DNA of 6,137 bases. It comes from Halobacteriales archaeon SW_9_67_24 (GTDB lineage Archaea; Halobacteriota; Halobacteria; Halobacteriales; Halococcaceae). The notes under the pieces were generated by a model. The model did no database searches and was not told where the DNA came from. It saw only the letters and a list, made by a program, of their open reading frames with translations. Made by a program: the position numbers and the translations under genes. The DNA is taken from contig PXSV01000001.1 in the NCBI GenBank assembly GCA_003022685.1, positions 1 through 6,137 on the forward strand. Reading direction: 5' to 3'. Below, in pieces: positions 1 through 5,609 of the stretch (the first letter of the stretch is position 1; every line of letters begins with the position of its first letter).

Positions 1-732
1 CCGAGCGCCGACGATCAGTCGCTCCGTGACGTCGATGCGACCGACGACGGCCGAGTCGTGTGGTTCGCCGGCGACGGCGGCGCGCTCGGGCGCTACGACG
101 TCGAGGAGGGCCGTCTCACCGACCACTCCGCACCCGAGGATCAGACGAGCACGTGGACCGCGATCGCGGTCGTCGGTCGGGCGGGCGCGGAGCGCGTTCA
201 CCTCGCAAACGGCTCCGGCGAGCTGCTCAAGGGAACGTACGACGATGGCGACGTCGCCTGGGGCGAGATCCGTAAACCAGGCAGCGGCTCCAGCATCACC
301 GACCTCGCGTTCGACGACGCGGTGGGCTACGCCTGTGACAGCAGCCAGGGCGTCTACGCCACGACCGACGGCGCGAACTACGAGACGATCGGGATCGAGG
401 ACGCGAACACCGACTTCGCCGCGCTCGCGGCCACCGACGCCGAACTCGTTGTGGCGGGCGGCGACGGCACGGTCTTCCGGTACGATGGTTCGGTCTGGAC
501 GACGCTTCGCGCCGGTGAAACCGCGCTTCGGGCGATCGACCTCACAGACGAGACGGGTCTCGCGGCCGGCGACGCTGGAGGAGTCTTCGAGCGCGCCAAC
601 GGCGGATGGACGTCTGTCGAGACGCCGACCGACGCCGATCTCCAGGGAATTCTCGTCGGCGCTGCCGGGCGGGAGCGTTCGGACGTCGCAGTCGGAACGA
701 GCGGGACGATCGTCGAGCGCGACCGCAGCTAA
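1..732 (+). CDS. Beta-propeller (YCF48/WD-like repeat) protein, C-terminal part, 5' end outside window
   Basis: The frame is open from the first base and ends at TAA 730-732, giving 243 visible residues without an N-terminus. About six propeller-like blades of 30-40 residues can be aligned by eye, at residues 8-42, 53-91, 98-131, 138-171, 175-207 and 213-243. Each has a hydrophobic strand, a Gly-rich turn such as VVAGGDGTVFRYDG or GLAAGDAGGVFERANG, and usually an aromatic residue or Trp at the end (SVWTTL, GGWTSV). This resembles the YCF48/photosystem-stability-factor-like and WD40/YVTN propellers common in haloarchaeal hypothetical proteins, but no catalytic motif is visible and the partner is unknown. 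The protein is Asp/Glu rich, as usual for a cytoplasmic or surface protein of a halophile. Whether it has a signal peptide cannot be judged because the start is missing. A hairpin follows the stop within 5 bases. The coding call is firm; the function is unknown. Confidence 0.85.
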   Translation, partial: PSADDQSLRDVDATDDGRVVWFAGDGGALGRYDVEEGRLTDHSAPEDQTSTWTAIAVVGRAGAERVHLANGSGELLKGTYDDGDVAWGEIRKPGSGSSITDLAFDDAVGYACDSSQGVYATTDGANYETIGIEDANTDFAALAATDAELVVAGGDGTVFRYDGSVWTTLRAGETALRAIDLTDETGLAAGDAGGVFERANGGWTSVETPTDADLQGILVGAAGRERSDVAVGTSGTIVERDRS

Positions 733-813
733 CGGCCACCCACCGGCGAGTGGGTGTTCACTTTCGTTCCGGTGGCCGAACCCACTTCCCCTCGCGGGTT
801 CGAGGGAGAGTCG
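733..813 (+). promoter_or_regulatory. Gap upstream of lhr with three overlapping inverted repeats
   Basis: Three perfect inverted repeats lie between the propeller stop and the helicase start. Stem A pairs CACCCAC (737-743) with GTGGGTG (750-756) around a six-base loop. Stem B pairs CGGCCACC (733-740) with GGTGGCCG (771-778). Stem C pairs CGAACCC (777-783) with GGGTTCG (796-802). A and B share 737-740, and B and C share 777-778, so A plus C can form together while B excludes both. Stem A is followed by a mildly T-rich stretch (757-768) and could act as the terminator of the upstream gene. Stem C ends where the ribosome-binding sequence of the helicase begins. The pairing is read directly from the bases; a regulatory role is inference. 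Confidence 0.4.
802..810 (+). promoter_or_regulatory. Shine-Dalgarno-like sequence for lhr
   Basis: GAGGGAGAG ends three bases before the ATG at 814. Its GGAG core (805-808) has five bases between it and the start and is complementary to the CCTCC anti-Shine-Dalgarno of archaeal 16S rRNA. This supports the start at 814 over the in-frame GTG at 754. The 5'-most base of the element is also the last base of the inverted repeat ending at 802. Confidence 0.5.
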
Positions 814-3591
814 ATGGACGGGCGCGAGCTGTTGGCCGAGGCCGACGTCGATTTCGATCCCGAGACGGTCGGGATCACCGACGGCGACGTGCTCGATTCG
901 CTCGATCCCGTCGTCCAGGAGTGGTGGGTCGAGCAGTTCGGCGAGTTCGTCCCAGAGAACGAGGGCTTTTTCACGCCGCCGCAGAAGGAAGCGATCCCCC
1001 ACATTCATGCAGGGCGGAACGCGCTTGTCTGCGCGCCCACGGGATCGGGGAAGACGCTCGCGAGCTTCACCGCGATTCTCGACGACCTGTTCCGCCGGGA
1101 GCGCGCCGCCGAGAGAGCGGACAAAGGGGGCGGCGACAGCGACCACAACGACGCTGGCCTCGACAACTCGGTGTACTGCCTGTACGTCTCACCCCTGAAG
1201 TCACTCGCCAACGATATTCATCGCAACCTCGATGTGCCGCTTTCCGAGATCACCCAGCGGCTCGAAGACCGGGGTGAAGACGCCGAAGTGCGCCACGCGA
1301 TCCGTCACGGCGACACCGACAGTACCGACCGCCAGCGGATGCTCGACGAGACGCCACACATCCTGAACACCACCCCGGAGACGCTCGCCATCCTGCTCAA
1401 CGCGCCGAAGTTCCGGGAGAAGCTCAAAACTGTGGAGTACGTGATCGTCGACGAGATCCACAGTATCGCAGGAGAAAAACGTGGTACTCACCTCGCGGTC
1501 TCGCTCGAACGCCTCGAAGCACTCGCCGAGACCTCGCCGACCCGGATCGGCTGTTCGGCGACCGTCGAACCGCTTGACACCATCGCGGAGTTCCTCGTCG
1601 GGCGACGCGCGGACGGCGAGAGTCGCGACTACGAGATCGTCGACGCACGGTTCGCCCGCGAGTTCGACCTCGAACTCCGGTGTCCGACCGACGACCTCAT
1701 CGACACGCCACGCGGCGAGGTCCAGGGCCGCTTTTACGACGCGCTCGACGGGCTGATCGACGAGCACACCAACACGCTCGTGTTCACCAACACCCGATCG
1801 GGCGCCGAGCGCGTCCTCCACACCCTCCGCGAGGACTACGGCTACGACGAGTCGGACTCGGGCTGTCACCACGGCAGCCTGTCGGCCGAGCGTCGCCAGG
1901 CGGTCGAGGCAGGACTCAAAGCCGGCAACCTCTCGGTGGTCACGACCTCGACCAGCCTCGAACTCGGGATCGACATGCCACACGTCGATCTCGTCGTTCA
2001 GGTCGGATCGCCGAAGTCGGTCGCCGCCCTTCTCCAGCGTGTCGGCCGTGCAGGCCATCGACTCGGCCGCAAGGTCAAAGGAAGAGTATTCGCACTCGAT
2101 CGCGACGAACTCGTCGAGTGTGCGGTGATGCTCCGGAAGGCCGAGCAGAACTTCGTCGACCGGGTGTTCGTCCCCGAACGCGCCCACGACGTCGCCGCCC
2201 AACAGGTGTACGGGATGGCGATCACCGGACCACACCCCGAGCGTGAAATCCGGGACATCCTCGGGCGTGCGTACCCCTACCGGAACTACACCGACGAGGA
2301 GTGGGAGACCCTCATGCGATACCTCACCGCCGGCTACGCGGGGATGGAGGATCGCAACGTCTACGCGAAGATCTGGCGGGACGAAAACGATCCGCCCGAC
2401 GGCGAGCACCACTACCACGACTTCCCGGTGGGCGAGCCCCTGATCGGCAAACGCGGCCGGCTCGCGCGAGTCATCTACATGACCAACATCGGGACGATCC
2501 CCGACAGCTTCGCGTGTGACGTCGTGGTTCGCGGCGGCGACGAGTGGGTGGGCCAGCTCGACGAGAACTACCTCGACACCCTCGATACCGGTGACGTGTT
2601 TGTGCTTGGCGGGAATCGGTACGAGTATCGCTACCGACGGGGATCGAAGGTGTATGTCGACCCGACCGGTGCGCGCCCCACGGTTCCCTCGTGGTTCGCC
2701 GAGCGCCTCCCCCTCTCCTACGATCTCGGTCGCGAGATTCTTGATTTTCAGGACGAACTGCTCGATCGCCTCGGAGGTCGGGGCGTGCGCGGCGTCCGAT
2801 CGTGGCTCCGCGAGTTTCCGCTCGACGAGAACGCCGTCCGGGCGATCGCGCGCACCTTCGACGAGCAGGTGCGCTACGCCGGCCGGGCGAGCGTGAGCAC
2901 CCCCTCGCGGCTCGCGATCGAGACCGAACTCGATAACAACGAGCGGGTCCGCCGCTACCACGTCCACTCGAACTACGGGAGACGGTTCAACGACGGGCTC
3001 TCGCGCGTGCTCGCCCACCGGTGTGCGGAGGCGACGAACGCGAACGTCACGGTGGCGGTCGCGGACAACGGGTTCAGCCTCGGACTCCCGCTCAACCGGA
3101 AGGTCGATTTCGCGGGGCTGCTCCGGGACATCGAGCCAGGCGACGTGCGTCGGGACCTCCGGACGAGCCTCGACGGGACCGATCTCCTGAAACGCTATTT
3201 CAGGATCAACGCGACGCGCGCGCTCACCATCCTCAAGCGATACAAAGGCTACGAGAAATCCGCGAGCCAGCAGCAGGTCTCCAGCGAGATGCTGCTCGGG
3301 TTCGTGGAGGACTTGGAGGACTTTGCGGTGCTCGAAGAAACCTACCGGGAACTCCTGGAGGACAAGCTCGCGGTCGGGGCGATCGCGGACGTGCTCGCGG
3401 CCGTCCAGGAGGGTGAGGTCGAGATCACGATCGAGCGGGTCGACTCGCCGACGCCGATGGCGTTCGGCCTCGCGACGCTGCTGGCGAGCGATGTCGTGCT
3501 CGCCGAGGACGAAAGCGCCGTGCTCCAGGAGTTCCACCAGCGAGTGCTGGAGGAAATCGAGGAAGGTGAAGACGTGGTGGCCGACGATTGA
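814..3591 (+). CDS. lhr: Lhr-type superfamily 2 ATP-dependent helicase
   Basis: A 925-residue helicase of the Lhr (large helicase-related) family; such proteins move along single-stranded nucleic acid and unwind duplexes or hybrids, and are linked to DNA repair. RecA domain 1 holds the Q-motif glutamine (Q57), Walker A APTGSGKT (74-81), motif Ia YVSPLKSLA (from 124), the DEIH Walker B box (213-216) and SAT (248-250). RecA domain 2 holds LVFTNTRSGAER (from about 321), TSLELGID (380-387) and QRVGRAGHR (408-416). After a winged-helix-like region comes the Lhr-core/DEAD_assoc beta domain, with MTNIGTIPD (from 556), GDVFVLGGNRYE (592-603) and PSWFAE, whose Trp is residue 627; the equivalent Trp contacts the tracking strand in mycobacterial Lhr. 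The length fits the Lhr core without the bacterial C-terminal extension. A polar, Gly/Asp-rich insert (about 100-117) between motifs I and Ia looks like a halophile loop. ATG 814 is chosen because a Shine-Dalgarno-like sequence precedes it and the 20 codons before it, from GTG 754, do not look like protein. The metallophosphoesterase often encoded beside archaeal lhr is not adjacent here. Confidence 0.96.
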   Translation: MDGRELLAEADVDFDPETVGITDGDVLDSLDPVVQEWWVEQFGEFVPENEGFFTPPQKEAIPHIHAGRNALVCAPTGSGKTLASFTAILDDLFRRERAAERADKGGGDSDHNDAGLDNSVYCLYVSPLKSLANDIHRNLDVPLSEITQRLEDRGEDAEVRHAIRHGDTDSTDRQRMLDETPHILNTTPETLAILLNAPKFREKLKTVEYVIVDEIHSIAGEKRGTHLAVSLERLEALAETSPTRIGCSATVEPLDTIAEFLVGRRADGESRDYEIVDARFAREFDLELRCPTDDLIDTPRGEVQGRFYDALDGLIDEHTNTLVFTNTRSGAERVLHTLREDYGYDESDSGCHHGSLSAERRQAVEAGLKAGNLSVVTTSTSLELGIDMPHVDLVVQVGSPKSVAALLQRVGRAGHRLGRKVKGRVFALDRDELVECAVMLRKAEQNFVDRVFVPERAHDVAAQQVYGMAITGPHPEREIRDILGRAYPYRNYTDEEWETLMRYLTAGYAGMEDRNVYAKIWRDENDPPDGEHHYHDFPVGEPLIGKRGRLARVIYMTNIGTIPDSFACDVVVRGGDEWVGQLDENYLDTLDTGDVFVLGGNRYEYRYRRGSKVYVDPTGARPTVPSWFAERLPLSYDLGREILDFQDELLDRLGGRGVRGVRSWLREFPLDENAVRAIARTFDEQVRYAGRASVSTPSRLAIETELDNNERVRRYHVHSNYGRRFNDGLSRVLAHRCAEATNANVTVAVADNGFSLGLPLNRKVDFAGLLRDIEPGDVRRDLRTSLDGTDLLKRYFRINATRALTILKRYKGYEKSASQQQVSSEMLLGFVEDLEDFAVLEETYRELLEDKLAVGAIADVLAAVQEGEVEITIERVDSPTPMAFGLATLLASDVVLAEDESAVLQEFHQRVLEEIEEGEDVVADD

Positions 3592-3650
3592 TCGGACTAT
3601 AAACGCCGCTGAAAATGGACCTCGGGTTCCTGCACGGAAAGTCATCGTCC

Positions 3651-3669
3651 GCCGTGGCGAGCGCACGGC
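3651..3669 (-). terminator. Hairpin in the convergent gap, candidate terminator of the EamA gene
   Basis: GCCGTG (3651-3656) and CACGGC (3664-3669) form a perfect six-base-pair stem with a seven-base loop. It starts seven bases after the EamA stop codon when read on the minus strand, and 59 bases after the lhr stop on the plus strand. No long T-run follows on either strand; only a short TTTCC appears about 12 bases on in the minus direction. Position favours a terminator or 3'-end stabilising role for one or both convergent genes, but sequence support is weak. Confidence 0.3.
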
Positions 3670-3676
3670 AGCGATC

Positions 3677-4570
3677 TCAGTCCTCGCCGGAGGGGGCCGC
3701 CGGCCGACCGTCCGGGGTCTCGCGTTGGATGAGGAGCACGCCGACGAGCACCAGCGCGCCGCCGACCAGGATGCCTGGCGAGAGTCGCTCCCCGAGCACC
3801 ACCACGCCGAGAGCGACGGTCACGACCGGCTCGGTGGTGGTGACGACGCTCGCGCGGCTCGCCTCGACGTACCGAAGACCATTGACGAATAGCAGGATCG
3901 GCAACACCGTGCCGACGACTGCGAGCCCGACGATGATCGCCCACTGCTCGACGCTGGCAGGGACGGACAGCCGGCCCGCGGCGACGCCGTAGGCGAGCAT
4001 ACAGACGCCGGTGGTGGCGATCGCGCCCGTCGCGAGCTGATCGGCGTTCATCTCGCCGACGGCGAGGCGACTGCCCGTGGTGTAGGCGGCGTATCCGATC
4101 GCCGCGATCGACACGAGCGCGAGACCGGCCGGATCGACGCCGGCGGTGTCGAGGCCCATGATGAGCACGATCCCGGACAGCGCGAGGACGAGTGCGACCC
4201 CCTTCAGCGGGGTCAACGATTCGTCGAGCAGCGCCGCCGAGACGGCGTAGACGTACACCGGATAGGTGTAGAGCGTGATGGTCGCGAGTCCCGCCGGAAT
4301 GTACACGAGCCCCCAGAAGTACGCGCCGGTCAGCACGGCGTAGGGAATCCCGAGTCCGGCCATCGTCGCGAACTGCCGTCGGTTCGGACGAGGGGTGTGG
4401 TCACGAGCAACGAGATAGCCCGCGAGAAGCGCCGTCGCGACCGCGAACCGAACCGTGAGAAGCGTCGCGTTGTTGAGGCCGGCGGCCGTCGCGAGCTTGC
4501 CGAAGATCCCGATCGTCCCGAACCCGACGGCGGCGAGCACCACCATCACGATCCCCCTCGTTGCGGTCAC
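3677..4570 (-). CDS. EamA-family (drug/metabolite transporter superfamily) membrane transporter
   Basis: A 297-residue integral membrane protein with ten predicted helices, at about residues 8-29, 36-55, 68-90, 95-115, 124-140, 149-166, 180-198, 211-230, 240-259 and 267-283. It is an internal duplication of two five-helix EamA units. The halves carry matching signatures: LLDESLTPLKG (114-124) and VLGERLSPGIL (258-268), each ending a helix and leading into a Gly-rich one, with TTEP (245-248) before the second. Family members export or import amino acids, metabolites or drugs; the substrate cannot be read from sequence. Length and helix count are standard. The start is uncertain. GTG at 4570 gives a short N-terminus before helix 1; an in-frame GTG at 4642 would add 24 residues (Gly, His and Asn among them) untypical of the family, and ATG at 4546 would start inside helix 1. 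It converges with lhr and follows the small membrane-protein gene after about 170 bases. Confidence 0.92.
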   Translation of the reverse strand: MTATRGIVMVVLAAVGFGTIGIFGKLATAAGLNNATLLTVRFAVATALLAGYLVARDHTPRPNRRQFATMAGLGIPYAVLTGAYFWGLVYIPAGLATITLYTYPVYVYAVSAALLDESLTPLKGVALVLALSGIVLIMGLDTAGVDPAGLALVSIAAIGYAAYTTGSRLAVGEMNADQLATGAIATTGVCMLAYGVAAGRLSVPASVEQWAIIVGLAVVGTVLPILLFVNGLRYVEASRASVVTTTEPVVTVALGVVVLGERLSPGILVGGALVLVGVLLIQRETPDGRPAAPSGED

Positions 4571-4699
4571 GTTCGGGGTACCGCCGGCCCCGACATGGGG
4601 ATTTCGGTGAGCGGCGTCCGTCGCTCCCGCCGAACGACACACCAGGCAAAACGCGAGGTGACGTCGACGAACGCCGTTGTGCTATCTCGAACACGGCCC

Positions 4700-4714
4700 C
4701 TCCCGAGCGGGGAG
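4700..4714 (-). terminator. Weak hairpin downstream of the DUF6789-like gene
   Basis: CTCCC (4700-4704) and GGGAG (4710-4714) can form a five-base-pair stem with a five-base loop, about 25 bases past the stop of the minus-strand membrane protein. No T-run follows directly. The rest of the 4571-4739 gap shows a minus-strand TTTT at 4651-4648 that could serve as a poor TATA element for the EamA gene, with a leader of about 50 bases, and nothing else I can support. Confidence 0.2.
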
Positions 4715-4739
4715 ACGGATCCACCGTCGAACCGGGTCG

Positions 4740-5300
4740 TCACTCGACTCGCGGTCGCCCGCCGATCCGCGTGTCGACGCGTTCGAGGAAGTACTCGAAG
4801 ACCGAGCCGAGCGTGAACCCGTACGCCCAGTGGGCGACGAGACTGCAGACGACGTACCCGACGAGTGCAAGCCCGGATTGGCCGGTGTAGAAAGCGCCGA
4901 TGAACCCTGTCCACGTGATCGTCGCGAACGAAACTCCCCGGAAGGCGAGCATCGAGCCGGGGAGGAACTCCTGGACCGAGACGAACAGCAGGGGCCACGT
5001 CGTCATCCCGCCGCCGAAGAAGATGACGTAGCCGAGGAGGTTGTCCGAACCCAGCCCGATGAGCGCGGCGAGTCCGCCGAAGGCACTGCTGTCGAACCAG
5101 CCGAGGTTGAGCGCGACGAACAACACCGCCGACAGCATGACCGTGCCGGCCGCGCCCGCGATCGCGCCGATAACGCCGTCCTTGAAGATCCCGACGAGAT
5201 CGCCGGCAGCGTCGGTCGACGACTCGTCCACGAGGGTGAACGTGTCGTCGGTTTCGTCGCTCGCGCGATCGTCGACGTTCGACGGGCCGGTGTCTGCCAT
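4740..5300 (-). CDS. Small four-helix membrane protein, DUF6789-like
   Basis: A 186-residue protein with an acidic, Ser/Thr/Asp-rich soluble N-terminus (about 1-38) followed by four predicted membrane helices, at about 43-67, 89-110, 121-139 and 144-168. A short tail ends RIGGRPRVE. The pattern TWPLLFVSVQEFLPG (101-115) in helix 2 and AHWAYGFTLGSVF (156-168) in helix 4 resembles haloarchaeal membrane proteins grouped as DUF6789, which are sometimes found near respiratory or other membrane genes; this assignment is from memory and not searched. No function is known. H157 and E111 are the notable polar residues inside or at the edge of helices. ATG at 5300 is preceded by no Shine-Dalgarno sequence, but a T-rich element is centred about 26 bases upstream, as expected for a leaderless haloarchaeal message. 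The next gene upstream on the same strand ends about 310 bases away, so this gene probably has its own promoter. Confidence 0.88.
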   Translation of the reverse strand: MADTGPSNVDDRASDETDDTFTLVDESSTDAAGDLVGIFKDGVIGAIAGAAGTVMLSAVLFVALNLGWFDSSAFGGLAALIGLGSDNLLGYVIFFGGGMTTWPLLFVSVQEFLPGSMLAFRGVSFATITWTGFIGAFYTGQSGLALVGYVVCSLVAHWAYGFTLGSVFEYFLERVDTRIGGRPRVE

Positions 5301-5320
5301 GCCTTGACTTCACACGCCGA

Positions 5321-5330
5321 CGACAAAACA
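5321..5330 (-). promoter_or_regulatory. TATA-like element for the DUF6789-like gene
   Basis: On the minus strand the bases read TGTTTTGTCG, centred about 26 bases before the ATG at 5300. That spacing puts transcription start at or next to the A of the start codon, which is the leaderless arrangement common in haloarchaea. The T-run departs from the TTTATA-like consensus, so the element may be weak. It is the only T-rich run in the surrounding GC-rich DNA. Confidence 0.38.
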
Positions 5331-5397
5331 GTGTCGACCGGTTCCGTACCGCCAGTTGGACTCCGTTTGCGGTGAGGGTGATGGCGCGCGATGAATG

Positions 5398-5477
5398 CCG
5401 CCGTGAGGCAGCAGAACGCGCGAGGTCTGCGCGAGCCGAGCGAGTGCAGACTCGTCGGAGCAGCGCTCTGACGGCGG
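5398..5477. repeat. Nested stem-loop structure
   Basis: An outer stem pairs CCGCCGT (5398-5404) with ACGGCGG (5471-5477). Within it, CGAGGTCTGC (5421-5430) pairs with GCAGACTCG (5446-5454), nine base pairs with one bulged G at 5424 and a 15-base loop GCGAGCCGAGCGAGT. The two arms are perfect apart from that bulge, so an 80-base structured unit is possible in RNA or single-stranded DNA. A structured non-coding RNA, a palindromic dispersed repeat, or an mRNA leader or trailer element would all fit. There is no evidence for transcription in either direction. Confidence 0.42.
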
Positions 5478-5514
5478 ATGACTGAGCCGAGGAGCGGAGC
5501 GACGAGGCGAAGGA

Positions 5515-5539
5515 ATCGGCTGGGGAGGGCGTGGCCGAT
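5515..5539. repeat. Hairpin with a G-rich loop
   Basis: ATCGGC (5515-5520) pairs perfectly with GCCGAT (5534-5539), extended inward by one G-T wobble, around the loop GGGGAGGGCGT. The G-runs are on the plus strand, and the minus strand carries the matching C-run. It lies next to the nested stem-loop and inside the same strand-skewed tract, so it may be part of one composite element. Confidence 0.35.
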
Positions 5540-5591
5540 GGTCCCTCGTTTGTGCCACGACTTGCGAGAAGCGAACACAGGTCGAGCGGGA

Positions 5592-5604
5592 AGACGCGTC
5601 GTCT
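5592..5604 (-). terminator. Short hairpin after the Dna2-like gene
   Basis: AGACG (5592-5596) and CGTCT (5600-5604) form a five-base-pair stem with a three-base loop. It starts five bases after the helicase stop codon on the minus strand and is followed by TTCCCGCTC. The position is right for a 3'-end signal, but the stem is short and no strong T-run follows. Confidence 0.25.
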
Positions 5605-5609
5605 AACGG

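Larger units (their letters stand above)
5301..5609. other. Non-coding gap of about 300 bases, probable haloarchaeal intergenic element
   Basis: No reading frame here looks like a protein: those that are open give Arg/Pro/Ser-rich translations with no start signal. The part nearest 5300 holds the TATA-like element. From 5378 to about 5560 the plus strand is rich in G and A, with repeated short words (GGAGC at 5457, 5491 and 5496; GAGCCGAG at 5433 and 5484) and several stem-loops described separately. On the minus strand this reads as a C/T-rich tract containing CCCTCCCCAGCCGATT and CTCGGCTCAGTCATCC. That wording recalls dispersed CTCCCCA..CGCTC..CTCATCC intergenic sequences I associate with haloarchaeal genomes; I could not search for other copies. 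The function is unknown. Confidence 0.5.

Noticed and set aside
754..813. An upstream GTG start that would add 20 residues to Lhr
   Set aside because: The added residues do not resemble an Lhr N-terminus, the stretch overlaps inverted repeats, and a Shine-Dalgarno-like sequence lies directly before the ATG at 814.
26..1198. An open plus-strand frame of 390 codons across the propeller and the start of lhr
   Set aside because: The translation is Arg/Ser/Thr/Pro-rich low complexity, overlaps two well supported genes in another frame, and has no recognisable domain.
1201..3666. An open minus-strand frame of 821 codons antisense to lhr
   Set aside because: Its codon boundaries coincide with those of lhr. 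In that register antisense stops arise only from sense codons TTA, CTA or TCA, which this GC-rich genome rarely uses, so long openness is expected. The translation shows no domain, while lhr carries all helicase motifs.
3615..3992. A plus-strand frame of 125 codons after lhr, behind the TATA-like box
   Set aside because: It lies almost wholly antisense to the EamA gene, is Ser/Arg/Thr-rich and has no ribosome-binding sequence.
4571..4642. A longer EamA protein starting at GTG 4642
   Set aside because: It would add a 24-residue polar, Gly-rich leader untypical of the family. It remains possible, since the Shine-Dalgarno support for 4570 is weak.
5421..5500. Short repeated words considered as a CRISPR array
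   Set aside because: The repeats are only 5-8 bases, irregularly spaced, without unique spacers, and no cas gene is present.
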